The notes below the pieces were generated by a model that made no database searches, had not been told where the DNA came from, and saw only the letters and a program-made list of their open reading frames with translations. From a virus, in the IMG/VR virus record IMGVR_UViG_3300009610_000759, positions 1 through 29,289 of that record: a stretch of DNA of 29,289 nt. One strand, written 5' to 3'. Made by a program: the position numbers and the translations under genes. This document shows, piece by piece, positions 13,788 through 20,966 of this stretch (within the stretch, counting starts at the first letter, position 1; every line of letters begins with the position of its first letter).

Positions 13788-16001
13788 TCACAAGCCCTTT
13801 ATCATTTTCACAATCGCGTCGAAGTATTCCGGGTCAGCATGGGCGAAGGCAGCGGCATCCTTCCACAGTAACTCAATGCCGACGGAAATGACTTCGCTGG
13901 CGTGCCCGTCCTCATACACCCGGCCGGCATAGACGCGGGTCTTATTGAACATATCCTTCTTGCCGCGGATTCCTTTGCTATGCCCGGGCAGCTGGACGAT
14001 CTTTTCGCCCACCGTCCGCTGCTCAAAGAAAGCGGTCTGCGCATTCATGATGGACTTAATCTTGTAGGAAAGGTGATGTCCGAACTCATGCGCCAATGTG
14101 GAGTGGTCGAGGGTCTTGTTTACCGGCATCGTGATTGTATCCTTCCACGAACTGTAGAGTCCGTTCGTGTTCCCCTTTAACGTCTTCAAATCCACCACAA
14201 GTTCATTGATAGCCCTTATCTCCGCTTGTGTGGCCCGTCCTTCCGGCATGAACTTTAAGACCTCGTTCATAGTTCCCGAATAGCGTTGCTCCACGCCCGG
14301 GAGATCGACCACGTTCGCCAAACTCTTCTCCTCAAAGAGTGCTTCCCGTGCGGCCTTCGCCACCGCTTCGTCCAGATCCCTCCGCGCAACATAGCCGGCA
14401 CTGGATGCTTTGTCGTAAGCGTCTTGTAAGCTCTGCAATCGCTCGTTAAAAATTAAGTCCTCCTGGGCGGTGAGCGTGCCTCGAATGGCCGTGTATTCCT
14501 GCCGGCCCTTTAGATAGGCAAGATAAGTATCGCTGGCCTTCTGCTCCAAAACTGCGGTCTCCGGATTTCCACGCGCGACCTTCGCCGCCTCAGTGAACAT
14601 ATTCTTTCGATACTCCTCCGCCGTAGCAAACCGGGTCGGAGCGGGAGCGGTTGGGACGCCCGGAGCGGGAGCAAGCGGCGCGGGTGGGATCGGTTCCGGC
14701 AGTGGCACAGGCGGAGGCGATACGGGCACCGGAGCTACGGGAGCGGGTGGCAATGGAGCGGGCTGGGGTATAGGCGGCGTCGGAACAGGTGTCGGCACTG
14801 GAACTGGCCCCGGCGGCGGCAAAGTGGGCGGAGGGATGGGCTGGACGCCCTGCTTAAACTTCCACAGTGCCCGGTTGGACCGCCACACTTCCCGTTCTAG
14901 GGTCTTGAGTTCTTCCCCGGTGATCCCCGCCTTCTTGGCTGTATTGAAAGCCGCACGGGCCGCTTTCAACGCCGCTTCCAGTTCCGGGCGGGACAGGGTC
15001 GCAGCCATGGCATCGGCCTCGCGGATAGCCTCAGCAGACAGGTCGCCCGCTGCCGCAATGCCGGCCTCCAGCGCCTCCTTCGCCGTATCGGACTCCGCCG
15101 GAATCCACGTGCATCGGCAATTAGGATGGAGGGGTATCAACCCGCGGGCTTCTTCCACAGAAAAGATTTGCCCTTCCATAGGCTCGCATTCCTCGCAGAC
15201 GCGATCGTCACCGGCCGTGCTCCACTCCGCCTTCACACCCAAGTCCTCCACTCCCAACTTAGTAAAAGCGTCCAGCTGCCCTTCGGCATGGGCGTTGATG
15301 ACTTCTGTCCGGGCGATTGTCATTGCTCGGCTATTGGAGAGGCTGTCAATCGCCTCGAACATATCCTTTGCGATCTCCTGGGCCCCGCTGCCGTCCGCCA
15401 TTCCTTGCGCGAGAATTAAATTCATGCGCGAGCCCATCGTGGCCGTAATGCCGTTCATGCCTTCCCAGGCGCGGGTCCCTAGCATCTGAATCTTCGACAT
15501 TACCTCCGGCGCACCGAAGGCGGAGCGGAGGAACTGTTCCTGGGTTTGCTCGCCCACACCCGCCGCCGCGAGCAGCTTTCCCTCCTTGCTGGACAAGTAA
15601 GCGTTCGTAAGCCCGCGCTTATAAGCTGACTCAACGAACTCAGTTGTCCACGGCTGCCCGTGCGGCGTCCCCGGGTCAGGTGAAAGAACGTTCGCTTCTA
15701 CTTGCTTGCGGAACCACTCATTAAAGATGGTAAGTTTCTGGGCGTCCGTGCGGAACTCGTATTCACGTGGGCTGATGTTGCCCACCAGTTTCTCAAAAGG
15801 AACGCGGTCGCGAGCGTCCAGCCCGAGTGCGTCTAGCGTCAGGAGGAACTTGCGCAGCTCTCGCTTGAGGTTGGCAAACGTCTTGCGTATCTCCAACATG
15901 AACTTCTTGCGGATCATGAGCGTGCGGGTAGGGTCCATCCGCAACGGGTTCTTGGCGTTGCGGATGAGTCGCTCAGGGGAATGAGCCGCGCAGCAAGGCA
16001 T
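13788..16001 (-). CDS. Minor head protein (Mu gpF/SPP1 gp7-like) fused to zincin-like domain
   Basis: A 737-residue protein; ATG 16001 is chosen because GGAGG lies eight bases upstream and the start is four bases past the portal stop. Residues about 20-150 are helical (PTRTLMIRKKFMLEIRK). Residues about 215-305 are the head morphogenesis domain, with RAMTIARTEVINAHAEGQ, then DDRVCEECEPMEGQIFS and PLHPNCRCTW, the last supplying likely zinc ligands. Residues about 388-455 are a Pro-rich linker with many PxP units. The C-terminal part has DHSTLAHEFGHHLSYKI (HEFGHH at 638-643), an HExxH zincin motif, followed about 60 residues later by DGHASEVISVGIELL, whose Glu may be the third ligand. It is expected inside or at the portal of the capsid. 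Confidence 0.75.
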   Translation of the reverse strand: MPCCAAHSPERLIRNAKNPLRMDPTRTLMIRKKFMLEIRKTFANLKRELRKFLLTLDALGLDARDRVPFEKLVGNISPREYEFRTDAQKLTIFNEWFRKQVEANVLSPDPGTPHGQPWTTEFVESAYKRGLTNAYLSSKEGKLLAAAGVGEQTQEQFLRSAFGAPEVMSKIQMLGTRAWEGMNGITATMGSRMNLILAQGMADGSGAQEIAKDMFEAIDSLSNSRAMTIARTEVINAHAEGQLDAFTKLGVEDLGVKAEWSTAGDDRVCEECEPMEGQIFSVEEARGLIPLHPNCRCTWIPAESDTAKEALEAGIAAAGDLSAEAIREADAMAATLSRPELEAALKAARAAFNTAKKAGITGEELKTLEREVWRSNRALWKFKQGVQPIPPPTLPPPGPVPVPTPVPTPPIPQPAPLPPAPVAPVPVSPPPVPLPEPIPPAPLAPAPGVPTAPAPTRFATAEEYRKNMFTEAAKVARGNPETAVLEQKASDTYLAYLKGRQEYTAIRGTLTAQEDLIFNERLQSLQDAYDKASSAGYVARRDLDEAVAKAAREALFEEKSLANVVDLPGVEQRYSGTMNEVLKFMPEGRATQAEIRAINELVVDLKTLKGNTNGLYSSWKDTITMPVNKTLDHSTLAHEFGHHLSYKIKSIMNAQTAFFEQRTVGEKIVQLPGHSKGIRGKKDMFNKTRVYAGRVYEDGHASEVISVGIELLWKDAAAFAHADPEYFDAIVKMIKGL

Positions 16002-16005
16002 TGGG

Positions 16006-17442
16006 CTAGCCTCCGAAGCGGTTCCCATTTCCACCCGCGGGCGCGGGCAGGGCGCCTCTAGCTCCCGGCGGAGCCACGATCGTAGGCGGAGGCGGCGGCT
16101 GTATGAGCTTGTCCTCCTCGTTCGCCAGCTGTTTCTCCGCTGCTTCGATCACAGAATCTGCCTCCTCGTCCGACAAACCCAGCACAAGCGTGAGGTAGTG
16201 GAAGGGTGGCATCAGCACATCACACCCGCCTTGCACATACTTCGCCAGTGAATTGGACTGCTTCTCCGCCACGCTGGCTTTATCCAAGTCTGTTGGGCTA
16301 TTCAAATCCGGCCAGTCCACTTCGTATCCCTCCGCCGGCATAGGCAACACACCCGCTGCAATCAGCCGCTCGCAAAACGGGCGGAGGATAAAAGGATTTA
16401 CATACTCATTACGACGCTTAGTGATGCGGGCGTTCCAGGCGCGGGTGTCTTGCTCGGACGCCAGCTGGGCCGCTTCCGACCCGACTAGGACCCGCCAAGG
16501 GACGCCCATCGCCACAGCAATAAGCTTGAGCTGGAGGTCAGCATGGGGACCGGGGTCAGCCACCTGCACGCTCAGCGACTTGGCCGTCATGCCAATCGTA
16601 GCGATGTAGCGTTGGAGGCCGTTCATGTAGCCCTCAATCTGCTCCTTAGTTGCCTCCTTATCAAACTCCACATCATCCTCCATGTTTTGACTCTCGAGAG
16701 ATATGCCAGGGAATCCACCCTTCCAAAACATCTCGCCGGACCCGCCGGATATCTTACGTAAATCAAGCAACCGGTCGAAAACCTTTTCCATGCGCGGGCA
16801 GCCATAAATTTCAGAGTTGGTGCGGTTGTCAGCAAGATGAATCATACGAGTCCAGTGGACTTCTTGAATCTGCTTCACCCCAGAAAACATATCCTCAAAC
16901 GTGACGCGGTAGGTAACCGGCTGGCCATAACGCGGGGAAGAAACGTCTGTCTCCAACGTAGGAACCTCCAACAACGTCTCATCAAAGGGGCGGAGGTAGA
17001 GCAGCTGGGTAGGTTCGCCCGTGCCCGGATTATCGAGCGTGGCAGTGAGGACCCGCTGCATCGGCAGGTTCAAGGGAAGTCCGTCATCGAACCCAAGCAG
17101 CAAGGCACCATAACGCCCAATGCCACTCAGGATATCGGCCCGCTGGAGATAAGTGAAGATGGGTATCTTCTCCACTAGCTCCTGCCAAGCTAGCTCGAAT
17201 TCGGTTTCCGCCTCGTCCTCCGTTTCGTAAACGTCCGGCGCCTCTTTCCAAGTCTCCTCCGGCATCAAGGACACCACTCGAGAGGCGACATCACCCCGGG
17301 TGAACATGCGCTTGTAATCAGATGTAATGATGGTTTCTGGGTGACCGCATTCCGCATCGATATCCCGCCGCGGGTCCATGAGCTTGGAAATCCACGCCTT
17401 GCGGGTGAGCAAAACATTTCGAACTAGGTTGGCCAGTTTCAT
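16006..17442 (-). CDS. Portal protein (DUF1073-like)
   Basis: A 478-residue protein from ATG 17442; the longer frame to 17565 overlaps the upstream exported protein and adds an unlikely hydrophobic leader. Family-like features are the opening with KLMDPRRDIDAECG, the clip and stem region with LQRADILSGIGRYGALLLGFDDG (about 105-127), DNPGTG-x-x-x-LLYLRPFDE, then SLSVQVADPGPHADLQLKLIAVAMGVPWRVLVGSE and RAWNARITKRRNEYVNPFILRPFCERLI. The last two blocks match the DUF1073 portal type, where the protein forms a dodecameric ring at the capsid vertex for DNA passage. The end is Pro/Gly-rich. The minor head gene follows four bases downstream, as is standard. Confidence 0.78.
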   Translation of the reverse strand: MKLANLVRNVLLTRKAWISKLMDPRRDIDAECGHPETIITSDYKRMFTRGDVASRVVSLMPEETWKEAPDVYETEDEAETEFELAWQELVEKIPIFTYLQRADILSGIGRYGALLLGFDDGLPLNLPMQRVLTATLDNPGTGEPTQLLYLRPFDETLLEVPTLETDVSSPRYGQPVTYRVTFEDMFSGVKQIQEVHWTRMIHLADNRTNSEIYGCPRMEKVFDRLLDLRKISGGSGEMFWKGGFPGISLESQNMEDDVEFDKEATKEQIEGYMNGLQRYIATIGMTAKSLSVQVADPGPHADLQLKLIAVAMGVPWRVLVGSEAAQLASEQDTRAWNARITKRRNEYVNPFILRPFCERLIAAGVLPMPAEGYEVDWPDLNSPTDLDKASVAEKQSNSLAKYVQGGCDVLMPPFHYLTLVLGLSDEEADSVIEAAEKQLANEEDKLIQPPPPPTIVAPPGARGALPAPAGGNGNRFGG

Positions 17443-17486
17443 AATTGCTAAGATAACACGGAGCCCGGAGGAGACTAGCAGAAAAA

Positions 17487-17774
17487 TCAGGGCGAAGTTC
17501 TCAGCCCGCCAGGCGGTGGAAAGGTATTCGTCCACGTGTAGAATAAAATGCCATCCCGATACCACTCCACCCGAACGATGGGCGCAACCATACTAGCGAA
17601 AGAGGCGCTGAGCGTAATCGTATTTGAAACCACGGCTCCGTTGGTGGGATAATTCCATTGGCTCCACATGGGCCCTTGCTCCTGTCCGCCCATAGGCATC
17701 ACGAGGATCGTAATTGCGATAGAGCCAGTGACTGCAATAAGCAGCATCAAGAAAAGGCTTTTAAGTTTCTTCAC
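17487..17774 (-). CDS. Small exported Ig-like protein
   Basis: A 95-residue protein starting at a GTG (17774). The N-terminus (KKLKSLFLMLLIAVTGSIAITILVM) is a signal peptide or membrane anchor. The rest reads YPTNGAVVSNTITLSASFAS, then IVRVEWYRDGILFYTWTNTFPP, which resembles one Ig-like (Big_9-type) unit of the kind P-x-x-G-x-x-V-S-x-T-x-x-I-S-A followed by V-E-F-Y-x-D-G. The unit is probably incomplete because the frame stops soon after the second strand pair. It sits just before the portal gene and after a terminator-like hairpin. Whether it is exported by the cell or placed on the virion cannot be told. Confidence 0.55.
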   Translation of the reverse strand: MKKLKSLFLMLLIAVTGSIAITILVMPMGGQEQGPMWSQWNYPTNGAVVSNTITLSASFASMVAPIVRVEWYRDGILFYTWTNTFPPPGGLRTSP

Positions 17775-17816
17775 GCTGGCAAGCTAATGCCTCGGGAAAG
17801 GGGAAGGAAAGAGAAA

Positions 17817-17856
17817 TGCGGAGTAGCCACCGTTCACTAGCAGCGACTACTCCGCA
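17817..17856 (-). terminator. Hairpin at the end of the 94-residue gene
   Basis: A perfect 10-base inverted repeat (TGCGGAGTAG and CTACTCCGCA) flanks a 20-base loop and begins at the stop codon of the upstream gene. On the transcribed strand it is followed by TTTCTCTTTCC. It is the likely end of the ThyX operon and separates it from the portal operon. Confidence 0.6.
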
Positions 17857-18131
17857 ACACTATTATCTCCAATCGGGCTAACGACCACGAACTCATCATA
17901 GAGGGAAGCGCCGAAAGGATGCACGCACCGGTCGGCCGCAACCCAGTAACCTTCCCGGCAGCCATACCCAACAATTTTGCCCAGCTCGCCCTTCTCGGCG
18001 TAAATGCACGCCGGACGGTCTTCGTTAGCAGGAGCGGTCAGAGACTTGAGAAAAGCAATGCGAGTGCCAACCGCAGGCAGCGGAGCCCGCGAGCGGGTGT
18101 CGTTGTCCGCGAACTTACTCTTTTTGTTCAT
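17847..18131 (-). CDS. Small unknown phage protein (94 aa)
   Basis: A 94-residue protein from ATG 18131 (a TTG at 18152 would add seven residues). It begins with a polar basic arm (MNKKSKFADNDTRSRAPLP), then reads GTRIAFLKSLTAPANEDRPA, IYAEKGELGKIVGYG and REGYWVAADRC. The G-x-I-G-Y-G, EGYWV and FVVVSP strands suggest a small SH3-like beta barrel. Proteins with this pattern occur in phage genomes but I know no function. The last codon falls in the terminator-like hairpin, and the gene follows another small gene by 23 bases. Confidence 0.5.
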   Translation of the reverse strand: MNKKSKFADNDTRSRAPLPAVGTRIAFLKSLTAPANEDRPACIYAEKGELGKIVGYGCREGYWVAADRCVHPFGASLYDEFVVVSPIGDNSVAE

Positions 18132-18154
18132 GTTCCCGTCTGGCACTCGCAAAT

Positions 18155-18367
18155 TTAATCCTCGTCGCGGGCCTTGCGGTCCCGGACAATAGCTTCATCG
18201 ATTGCCTTGTCCGACAACTTCTGCTCAAGCAGCCGCAGCTGGATCTCACGGGCGTCTATCTCTTTGATCGCCTCGTCCACCCGCTCCATCCAACCGCGCG
18301 TGACGCCATACTCACCACAGTTGGGCGTGGTGCGATAGTCCAATAAAAGTTGCTTAGCCTTGCTCAT
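18155..18367 (-). CDS. Small coiled-coil protein coupled to ThyX (70 aa)
   Basis: A 70-residue protein from ATG 18367, which overlaps the ThyX stop in ATGA and has GGAGGAG six bases upstream, one of the clearest ribosome-binding sites here. The longer frame reaching 18550 reads the ThyX gene out of frame and is rejected. The sequence opens with SKAKQLLLDYRTTPNCGEYG and then is one long charged helix (VDEAIKEIDAREIQLRLLEQ) ending in KARDED, so it is probably a coiled coil. No function is recognised. Confidence 0.6.
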   Translation of the reverse strand: MSKAKQLLLDYRTTPNCGEYGVTRGWMERVDEAIKEIDAREIQLRLLEQKLSDKAIDEAIVRDRKARDED

Positions 18368-19071
18368 CGAAACTCCTCCGCCGTGTCTACAGTCTTGAAC
18401 TTGACACTGTCGTAGATATCCATCGTCCAAGGAAACAACCCGCGCACAATCTCCTTCATCGCCTTCGCGTAGTCTTGATGTTCTCCCTGAGCGTGCGGGT
18501 CGTCCCGCAGCATGAAATACTTGAGCAGGTTGTTCAGGTCCCAGCAGCAATAGAACTCGGTGTAGATACCCACCGGCAGCACAATTCGCGCTTGCTCCCG
18601 CGCGACACCGAGCGCGAGGAGCCGCTGATATTGCTGATAGGCCTTCTCGTAGAATCCCTTCACCTCTAAATTAGCGCACCAAGCATCATCCTCGTCTAAA
18701 ACACCGTCGCTACTCTGCTTGTTCTTCGTGTCTTGCAAGCGCCACACGGCCGGCATAAAGAACTCTTCTGGCAGCATGCTATAACGGGCGGACACCTCGT
18801 TCACGTTCTGCATGCGGTGGCGGATATACTGCCGCATCACAAAGATGGGCATCTTGATATTGAACTTCACCTTCACCATCTCGAAGGGGCTGGTGTGACG
18901 GTTTTTAAACAGGTAGCGGAGAAGCTTGCGGTCCGCCTCCTCGCCTTTGCTGGCGCTGTGGTAAGACACGCGGGCCGCCTCCACAATATCGAGGTCGGTC
19001 CCCAAGTGGTCAATATAACGAACGAACCCGTGATCATGCACGGGGATGGTGTGGCCTTTAAGCAATGTCAT
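18364..19071 (-). CDS. thyX: Flavin-dependent thymidylate synthase
   Basis: A 235-residue protein of the usual ThyX length. The diagnostic RHR-x7-S motif is present at residues 84-94 (RHRMQNVNEVS, followed by ARYSM). The FAD and dUMP-binding segments are RHTSPFEMVKVKF (about 58-70), and ARIVLPVGIYTEFYCCWDLNNLLKYFMLR (about 155-185), where LP and the Asn-rich helix are conserved. The enzyme methylates dUMP to dTMP with methylene-tetrahydrofolate and FAD, so the phage can support its own dTMP pool. It is preceded by AGGAGA and an ATAATAA spacer. The downstream small gene is translationally coupled. Confidence 0.93.
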   Translation of the reverse strand: MTLLKGHTIPVHDHGFVRYIDHLGTDLDIVEAARVSYHSASKGEEADRKLLRYLFKNRHTSPFEMVKVKFNIKMPIFVMRQYIRHRMQNVNEVSARYSMLPEEFFMPAVWRLQDTKNKQSSDGVLDEDDAWCANLEVKGFYEKAYQQYQRLLALGVAREQARIVLPVGIYTEFYCCWDLNNLLKYFMLRDDPHAQGEHQDYAKAMKEIVRGLFPWTMDIYDSVKFKTVDTAEEFR

Positions 19072-19096
19072 GAATTATTATCTCCTACAGGCAGTT

Positions 19097-19294
19097 TCAT
19101 TTAGGAAAGTGGCGCCAATACCAAGCTTGCAAGTCACTGCGGGTAGCGAGGAGGCGGGCGTCAATCAGGCCCCATTCCTCGGGGCGTTGGCTGTTCCGCA
19201 TCTCGTGGGCGCGGGCCGCTTGCTCTAGCTTGTCTACGAGGTCCTTGAAAACCTCGAACTTGGTTTTGGGTTTGGTGTGGGAAGTGATGCTCAT
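19097..19294 (-). CDS. Small unknown protein (65 aa)
   Basis: A 65-residue charged protein. It reads TKFEVFKDLVDKLEQAARAHEMRNSQR, a helix, and ends SDLQAWYWRHFPK. I see no domain, signal or metal site. It lies one base after the upstream membrane-anchored coiled-coil gene and 26 bases before ThyX, so it belongs to the same transcript. Compact spacing and an ATG start within a TAATATG junction are the main support for its being real. Confidence 0.5.
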   Translation of the reverse strand: MSITSHTKPKTKFEVFKDLVDKLEQAARAHEMRNSQRPEEWGLIDARLLATRSDLQAWYWRHFPK

Positions 19295-19295
19295 A

Positions 19296-19559
19296 TTATT
19301 TCGGTTCGGTAATAAGCCCCTTCCGTTCCCACTCCATTGCGTTCACTCTCTCGATCAGTTCCTTGATAAGGACTTGTGACCGTTTCTGCTGATTTACCAA
19401 CTCGACCGCCAGAGAATACTGATTAGTCGTGAGGTGGAGCACCTTATTAGCAAAGGCTTCTGCGTCCTTGTCTAATCGGTTGATCTTCCGCTCCTGCACG
19501 ATCATAAACATGAGGATGGAAGCAAGGCAGATAAAGTCGAGGACTCTAGTAAATTTCAT
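19296..19559 (-). CDS. Membrane-anchored coiled-coil protein (87 aa)
   Basis: An 87-residue protein; ATG 19559 is selected for its ATGA overlap with the upstream stop. Residues about 7-20 (LDFICLASILMFMI) are a membrane segment and the rest is one long charged helix (ERKINRLDKDAEAFANKVLH, then NQQKRSQVLIKELIERV). A short cytoplasmic N-terminus followed by a membrane segment and a periplasmic coiled coil is the shape of an inner-membrane spanin, but no partner lipoprotein is nested in it and no endolysin is nearby, so that is only a possibility. Confidence 0.55.
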   Translation of the reverse strand: MKFTRVLDFICLASILMFMIVQERKINRLDKDAEAFANKVLHLTTNQYSLAVELVNQQKRSQVLIKELIERVNAMEWERKGLITEPK

Positions 19560-19891
19560 ACGGGGTGTCGGTCGCGCTCGCAGCATTGCCTCTTCCGCGC
19601 CTTAAGGATTTGCTCCCGCCGCGCCTTGTTGGCGTCGAGGTCCTGTGCCATCATCAGCATAGACTCAAACCCGCCGATGACGAGGAGGCAGATGTTAGCG
19701 TCGTTACTGTGCGGGGACATTTCCAAGCTGATGCTGGTCCCGTGCGTCTTCTGCAAGTTAATGTTGAACATGCCAGCGGACGTTGCCACCCAGCCCTTCC
19801 CCATTCCCTTCATATCGCAGTGGCACGCGATATCCGGCGCAAAGACGGGCAGCGAATAACCCTGCTCATTAGTGAACATCACATATTTCAT
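19556..19891 (-). CDS. Unknown phage protein (111 aa)
   Basis: A 111-residue protein that starts MKYVMFTNEQGYSLPVFAPD, then has CHCDMKG, and a second block with GWVATSAGMFNINLQ and GTSISLEMSPHSNDANICLL. The end is a charged Arg-rich helix (ANKARREQILKARKRQ). The strand pattern with SAGMF, a later G-x-S-x-SL, and ND resembles small conserved phage proteins whose role I do not know. It begins two bases past a 25-residue micropeptide and ends in an ATGA overlap, placing it in a chain of coupled genes. Confidence 0.5.
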   Translation of the reverse strand: MKYVMFTNEQGYSLPVFAPDIACHCDMKGMGKGWVATSAGMFNINLQKTHGTSISLEMSPHSNDANICLLVIGGFESMLMMAQDLDANKARREQILKARKRQCCERDRHPV

Positions 19892-19892
19892 A

Positions 19893-19970
19893 TTAACAAA
19901 ACAGTAGGAGGAAAAAGATGGCGATGATCGCCAAGATTAACAGCCACTCATCTGCTTCTTTATAAGTCAT
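19893..19970 (-). CDS. Membrane micropeptide (25 aa)
   Basis: A 25-residue frame from ATG 19970 to TAA. It opens with MTYKEADEW and continues with a solid hydrophobic run (LLILAIIAIFFLLLFC) to the end, so it is a single membrane-spanning peptide. Its start overlaps the upstream stop in ATGA and its stop is followed at once by the next ATG (TAATATG), the same junctions used by its neighbours, which argues that it is translated. Small hydrophobic peptides of this kind can be holin-like or regulate membrane proteins; no function can be assigned. Confidence 0.5.
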   Translation of the reverse strand: MTYKEADEWLLILAIIAIFFLLLFC

Positions 19971-20152
19971 GGGTTGGAAGATAACCACGACGCTTCCCTT
20001 TGCTGCCGCTGCCACACTTCCAACCGCCGCTTAATCTGGCGCCAGATGTGCCGCCACCGCTTGCGAGTAAGGACCCCGCGCTGGACCCGCCGATAGAAAT
20101 AGGCTGCAACGATGGGTGAGCGGTCCTTTGGAATTCGTGTAGGCCGTTTCAT
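19967..20152 (-). CDS. Small Arg/Trp-rich basic protein (61 aa)
   Basis: A 61-residue, strongly basic protein from ATG 20152, whose start overlaps the upstream stop in ATGA. It reads RPTRIPKDRSPIVAAYFYRR, then RGVLTRKRWRHIWRQIKRRL and EVWQRQQREASW. The density of Arg, Lys and Trp suggests nucleic acid or membrane contact, but I recognise no family. It is part of a run of four coupled small genes. Confidence 0.45.
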   Translation of the reverse strand: MKRPTRIPKDRSPIVAAYFYRRVQRGVLTRKRWRHIWRQIKRRLEVWQRQQREASWLSSNP

Positions 20153-20298
20153 GCCGCACGGGTGATGGAGTAAACCTCCTCCCAAGCGATTGGGAGTTTG
20201 AAGAACTGACCCAGAGCCGTCGCGAGATTGTCTGCCATCTCCACCCGCGTGCAAAAGCTGCCCTCGGAGTCAAAGTAAATTATCAAGTAGCGTTTCAT
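20149..20298 (-). CDS. Small unknown protein (49 aa)
   Basis: A 49-residue frame from ATG 20298 to TGA, preceded by GGAGA and an ATAATAA-type spacer like that of ThyX. It reads KRYLIIYFDSEGSFCTRVEM, then DNLATALGQFF and IAWEEVYSITRAA. The order strand, turn, helix and strand resembles half of a small alpha/beta domain. The stop overlaps the next start in ATGA. No function recognised. Confidence 0.5.
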   Translation of the reverse strand: MKRYLIIYFDSEGSFCTRVEMADNLATALGQFFKLPIAWEEVYSITRAA

Positions 20299-20305
20299 AT
20301 ACTTA

Positions 20306-20530
20306 TTATCTCCAACCGCCCGCGTCCCGCTGCCACTGGCGCCAGTTGCTCTTGAGATAAAGCACGATCACCCGCCAGTGCCACGGGCCCTTCCCCGAGT
20401 TCATCCGCTCCCGCAGCCAACCTGCCTCGTCCATGCTCAGCGCCAGCCGCTCTGCTACTTGCGCAACCAACAACGCATCCTTCGCCCAGTGCGGCATGTC
20501 GGACGACTTACGCTGGTGAGGCGGGTGCAT
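20306..20530 (-). CDS. Small unknown protein (74 aa)
   Basis: A 74-residue protein from ATG 20530, two bases past the TAG of the upstream lipoprotein gene; the longer frame to 20650 reads that gene out of frame and is rejected. It has a short polar start, DMPHWAKDALLVAQVAERLA, then AGWLRERMNSGKGPWHWRVI and LKSNWRQWQRDAGGWR. It is helical, basic and Trp-rich at the C-terminus, a bias shared with the 61-residue protein downstream. I do not recognise it. Confidence 0.45.
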   Translation of the reverse strand: MHPPHQRKSSDMPHWAKDALLVAQVAERLALSMDEAGWLRERMNSGKGPWHWRVIVLYLKSNWRQWQRDAGGWR

Positions 20531-20534
20531 CACA

Positions 20535-20954
20535 CTACCTAGCAGCCTCCTCGAAGACGACCTGTTCCACGGGAGCAATGCCCACGCCACTCTCCTCGCC
20601 CGTGAAGTAGTTGGTGGACGTGACTCCGCGCCACATGCCCGGGTGTGCATAGAATTCCACGTGCAAGGACTGAACGTTGGTGAGCACGTGGCAGGAGGTT
20701 AACGGCCGGCGGTTGTCGTTGTCGGGAACCTCCCGAACGTTAAACGAGATCCCGTTGGTTTCCCACCCAGGCGGACTATGCCATTGCAGCGACACCTTGT
20801 GGAAGCCGGCTGGGACCCGCAGCTCGCTGAAGGACGACACCGGCGTGGAACTGGCGGCCATCAGCATAGTCCGGGTCGCCTTAGGCGCCAGCGGACTGCT
20901 CTTGCATCCGAGCACGAGGGACAGAATGAATATCGAACTTAGTTTTAATGTCAT
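20535..20954 (-). CDS. Fibronectin-III-like lipoprotein
   Basis: A 139-residue protein. The signal (LKLSSIFILSLVLGC) ends in a good lipobox, LVLGC at about residue 17, so it should be lipid-anchored. The mature part has FHKVSLQWHSPPGWETNGIS, where W-x-x-P is a fibronectin-III start, then VREVPDN, LTNVQSLHVEFY and MWRGVTSTNYFTGEESG. This is a single beta-sandwich of the same style as the 190-residue fibronectin-III protein at 7571-8143. It lies directly after the terminase large subunit gene. Function may be surface display on the host or virion; the sequence cannot decide. Confidence 0.6.
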   Translation of the reverse strand: MTLKLSSIFILSLVLGCKSSPLAPKATRTMLMAASSTPVSSFSELRVPAGFHKVSLQWHSPPGWETNGISFNVREVPDNDNRRPLTSCHVLTNVQSLHVEFYAHPGMWRGVTSTNYFTGEESGVGIAPVEQVVFEEAAR

Positions 20955-20966
20955 ATAATCTTTGTT

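Noticed and set aside
14640-14860. Repetitive-looking stretch, considered as CRISPR or tandem repeat
   Set aside because: It is the codon-level repetition of Pro, Ala and Val in the linker, without constant repeats and spacers.
14593-15489. Gly-rich plus-strand frame of 298 residues
   Set aside because: It is the antisense of the Pro-rich linker of the minor head protein, which reads as Gly-rich on the other strand.
18368-18550. Upstream extension of the 70-residue gene
   Set aside because: It reads the end of ThyX in another frame, while the ATG at 18367 has an ideal ribosome-binding site and ATGA overlap.
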